Both the position numbers and the translations under genes were made by a program. Positions 61,543 through 64,000 of a DNA stretch of 64,000 nucleotides are shown here, piece after piece (position 1 is the first letter of the stretch; each line of letters opens with the position of its first letter). The notes under the pieces were generated by a model. It made no database searches. It was not told where the DNA came from and saw nothing but the letters and a program-made list of their open reading frames with translations. This stretch comes from Sphaerisporangium melleum (GTDB taxonomy: Bacteria; Actinomycetota; Actinomycetes; Streptosporangiales; Streptosporangiaceae), in contig NZ_BMNT01000004.1 of assembly GCF_014646695.1 (NCBI RefSeq), positions 197,127-261,126 on the forward strand, in the 5' to 3' direction.

Positions 61543-61974
61543 ATGCGCAAGCTATACAGAATAGGGCTCGCGGCGATCGCCGCGGGCCTTGTCATGGTCC
61601 CCCAAGCCGCGAACGCCACCCCCGGTACCGGTGTCACCGCCAAGGTCCTCGCCGAGTACACGACGGGCAACACGCACTTCATCAACCGTGAGATCACCAT
61701 CGCGCCCGGCGGCAGCACCGGCTGGCACTACCACGAGGGCAACCTCTACGGCGTCGTCATCCAGGGCACCCTCAGCCACTTCAACTCCCGTTGCAAGTCT
61801 GATGGCGTGTACCGGACCGGAAAGCAGATCGTCGAGCCCGCCGGCCGCAAGAACGTCCACATCGGCAAGAACCTCGGCAAGACGCCCGTCATCTTGAACG
61901 TGACGTACGTGCTCCCGGTCGGCGCGGAGCCCGCGGTCGACGTACCGGAGGCGCCGAGGTGCGACGCCCGGTAG
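61543..61974 (+). CDS. secreted cupin-domain protein
   Basis: The 143-residue protein has a signal peptide (MRKLYRIGLAAIAAGLVMVP, cleavage likely after ANA near residue 27). A single cupin barrel follows, with metal-binding STGWHYHEGNLYGVVIQGTL near residue 60 and KNVHIGKNLGKTPVILNV near 105. ATG 61543 has GAGAG upstream; GTG 61534 is in frame. It is inserted between ispE and rsmA on the opposite strand. Function unknown. Confidence 0.83.
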   Translation: MRKLYRIGLAAIAAGLVMVPQAANATPGTGVTAKVLAEYTTGNTHFINREITIAPGGSTGWHYHEGNLYGVVIQGTLSHFNSRCKSDGVYRTGKQIVEPAGRKNVHIGKNLGKTPVILNVTYVLPVGAEPAVDVPEAPRCDAR

Positions 61975-62051
61975 GGCGCCCGGTTCTCCTTGGGCGTGGG
62001 TGGCCCCCTGTCCACCCACGCCCATGACCCACCCGCCGAACCACCGGCCCG

Positions 62052-62921
62052 TCACCTCAGGTGGACGGGGCGGTGTTCGGCTATGCGGGCGAAGTCCGCC
62101 ACGGTGAGCTGCTCGCCGCGCAGGGTGGGCTCCACTCCGGCCGCCCGCAGGGCCGCCTCGGCGCCGGCGGCGGAGCCGGCCCAGGAGGCCAGCGCGGCGC
62201 GCAGGGTCTTGCGCCGCTGGGCGAACGCCCCGTCGATCACGGCGAAGACCTCCTGGCGGGAGGCCGTGGTCTTCGGCGGCTCGCGGCGGGTGAGCGCGAC
62301 CAGCCCGGAGTCGACGTTGGGCACCGGCCAGAACACCGAACGGCCGACCGGCCCCGCGCGGCGCACATCTGCGTACCAGGCGGCCTTCACCGACGGCACG
62401 CCGTACACCTTGGACCCCGGCCCCGCGGCCATCCGCTCGGCGACCTCGCTCTGCACCATCACCAGGCCCTTGCGGAGCGAGGGGAGCACCTCCAGCAGGT
62501 GGAGCACGACGGGCACGGCCACGTTGTAGGGCAGGTTGGCCACCAGGGCCGTCGGCTCTCCGCCGAGCTCCTCGGGGCGTACGCGCATCGCGTCGGCCTG
62601 GACGACGGTGAGCCGGCCGGGCAGGCCGGGGGCGCGTTCGGCGACGGTCGCGGGGAGCTGGGCGGCGAGCACCGGGTCGATCTCCACGGCGATCACCCGG
62701 GCGGCCTCGGGGAGCAGCGCGAGGGTGAGCGAACCAAGCCCCGGACCGACCTCGATCACCACATCATCGGCTGTGACCTCGGCCACTCTGACGATGCGGC
62801 GCACCGTGCCGCCGTCGATGACGAAGTTCTGGCCAAGGCGTTTTGTCGGCCGCAGATCGAGCTTGTGCGCCAAATTACGTATTTCGGCCGGGCCGAGCAA
62901 ACCCACAATCGAGTTCCCCAT
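62052..62921 (-). CDS. rsmA: 16S rRNA dimethyladenosine transferase RsmA (KsgA)
   Basis: RsmA dimethylates two adjacent adenines near the 3' end of 16S rRNA. The 289-residue protein has [20 protein letters not shown] near residue 27, the SAM motif [20 protein letters not shown] near 54, the catalytic [17 protein letters not shown] near 135 and [18 protein letters not shown] near 205. ATG 62921 (MGNSIVGLL) is the likely start; GTG 62939 is in frame. Confidence 0.96.
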   Translation of the reverse strand: MGNSIVGLLGPAEIRNLAHKLDLRPTKRLGQNFVIDGGTVRRIVRVAEVTADDVVIEVGPGLGSLTLALLPEAARVIAVEIDPVLAAQLPATVAERAPGLPGRLTVVQADAMRVRPEELGGEPTALVANLPYNVAVPVVLHLLEVLPSLRKGLVMVQSEVAERMAAGPGSKVYGVPSVKAAWYADVRRAGPVGRSVFWPVPNVDSGLVALTRREPPKTTASRQEVFAVIDGAFAQRRKTLRAALASWAGSAAGAEAALRAAGVEPTLRGEQLTVADFARIAEHRPVHLR

Positions 62922-63108
62922 CCAGACAGTGTCTCGCACCGAACACTCACCAGAGGTGGCGGACGGTCCACCGGGGCCCGGAGATGACCCTCCAGCCCTC
63001 CGGCGGACCGTCCGCGGAAGCAGTCCCGCGAGCCGCAACTGATCGTCAAGCGGAAGGAAAGCGGGCATGAATAGTGTGACCGCGCCACAGAGCGAGGAGG
63101 CGTCGTCG

Positions 63109-64000
63109 ATGGACCGAAGTGGTGCCGAGGCACTGCTGCCCGCCGATCCCCCGGCCATCGGCCCCTACCGGCTGCTCGGCCGGCTCGGCCAGGGCGGCAT
63201 GGGCACGGTCTACCTGGCCGAGGCCCCCACCGGGCGGCACGTCGCCGTCAAGGTGGTCAAGGCCGAGTTCACCGTCGACGAAGGCTTCGCGGCGCGGTTC
63301 CACTCCGAGGTCGTCAACGCCCGCCGGGTCGCGTCGTTCTGCACCGCCGAGGTGCTCGACAACGGCAACGCCGACGACGGCCGCCCGTACATGGTCACCG
63401 AGTACATCGCCGGGACGCCGCTGTCCCGGCAGATCTCCAAGTACGGGGCGCTGGAGGCGGGCACGCTGCACGGCGTCGCCCTGGGCGTGGCCGCCGCCCT
63501 GGCCGCCATCCACGTGGCCGGGCTCGTCCACCGCGACCTCAAGCCGGCCAACGTGATCCTGTCGATGTCCGGCCCGCGGGTGATCGACTTCGGCATCGCC
63601 CGCGCCCTGGACGCCACCCAGGGCGTGACCCGGTCGGGGGAACTGCTCGGCAGCCCCGGCTGGTGGGCGCCGGAGCAGGTGCGCGGCGAGGAGATCACCC
63701 CGGCCGCCGACGTCTTCTCCTGGGGGTGCCTGGTCGCCTACGCCGGGAACGGGCGCCACCCGTACGGGCGCGGTGACCTGATCACCCTCGCCTCCCGTGT
63801 GCTGGCCGGCCGCCCCGATCTCGGCACCCTGCCCGCGCCGCTCGACCGGCTGGTGCGGCAGGCCACCCACCCCGATCCGCGGAGCAGGCCCACGGCGCAG
63901 GAACTGCTGATCGCGCTGGTCGGCGGCGACCCGGCGGGTGCGGCCCCACGGCCAGTGGGAATCTCCCCGCCGCAGGTCCCTTCCTCGGCATCTTCGGCGG
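63109..64000 (+). CDS. serine/threonine protein kinase, 5' part (continues past right edge)
   Basis: About 297 residues are visible. The kinase domain has the P-loop [11 protein letters not shown] near residue 24 and VAVKVVKAE (catalytic Lys) near 46. The catalytic loop [12 protein letters not shown] is near 142, DFGIARALD near 160 and APEQVRGEE near 190. It is a Hanks-type (PknB-like) kinase. The visible end enters a Pro/Ser-rich linker, so a membrane segment or sensor domain probably follows outside the window. ATG 63109 has GAGGAGG upstream; ATG 63067 is in frame but lacks a good ribosome site. Confidence 0.93.
   Translation, partial: MDRSGAEALLPADPPAIGPYRLLGRLGQGGMGTVYLAEAPTGRHVAVKVVKAEFTVDEGFAARFHSEVVNARRVASFCTAEVLDNGNADDGRPYMVTEYIAGTPLSRQISKYGALEAGTLHGVALGVAAALAAIHVAGLVHRDLKPANVILSMSGPRVIDFGIARALDATQGVTRSGELLGSPGWWAPEQVRGEEITPAADVFSWGCLVAYAGNGRHPYGRGDLITLASRVLAGRPDLGTLPAPLDRLVRQATHPDPRSRPTAQELLIALVGGDPAGAAPRPVGISPPQVPSSASSA

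Overview
The window is GC-rich, densely packed DNA from an actinomycete. Most codons end in G or C, GTG starts are common, and several genes begin within the stop codon of the previous one (ATGA, GTGA or TGATG). The right end carries the usual actinobacterial chromosomal order: rsmA, ispE, an ABC-F ATPase, ppk, a TetR gene, a fatty-acid desaturase, tRNA-Gln, glmU, prs, rplY and pth. The 5' part of mfd lies at the far left. Enzyme families that use cofactor F420, XRE-DUF5753/DUF397 clusters and a Wzx/Wzy polysaccharide locus suit Streptosporangiales or a related order, but that placement is a guess from gene content. No phage, integrase, transposase or CRISPR array was seen.

Layout: 1-2494 is mfd (minus, runs off the left edge). 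2848-17570 is the left part of an exopolysaccharide locus: a methyltransferase, an APS kinase with a shortened ATP-sulfurylase-like domain, a membrane-anchored GH26-like hydrolase, a Wzz-like chain-length protein, a Wzy-like polymerase, a phosphotransferase-fold protein, a Wzx-like flippase, three sulfotransferases, a GT2 and a WecG/TagA-type glycosyltransferase. 18076-38348 is an accessory stretch: two LysR genes, an MFS transporter, an F420 nitroreductase-hemerythrin fusion, an F420-type oxidoreductase with a deaminase, a GNAT, an SDR, an AlkC-like DNA glycosylase, a full cyanate operon (cynR, cynT, cynS), a WhiJ-like XRE/DUF397/ATPase cluster with a DUF397 pseudogene, and a DGPF-ECF42 sigma factor pair. 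38409-43121 is the right part of the polysaccharide locus: cysN, a 37-residue bridging ORF, cysD, cysQ and a WbaP-type priming sugar transferase. 43471-64000 is housekeeping: pth, rplY, an inserted GT1, prs, glmU, tRNA-Gln, desaturase, TetR, ppk, NUDIX/histidine phosphatase, CYTH-CHAD, a Tam-like methyltransferase with divergent MarR, ABC-F, ispE, a cupin, rsmA and the start of a Ser/Thr kinase.

The main result is that the two halves around the accessory stretch read as one system. WbaP primes a lipid carrier, GT2 and WecG extend the repeat unit, Wzx flips it, and Wzy and Wzz polymerise it. CysD and CysN make APS, the APS kinase makes PAPS, three sulfotransferases use PAPS, and CysQ removes the PAP by-product. 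No sulfite-forming gene (cysH, cysI) is nearby, so the sulfate-activation genes look dedicated to sulfation. I infer a sulfated extracellular polysaccharide. The sequence does not show the sugar composition or the sulfation sites.
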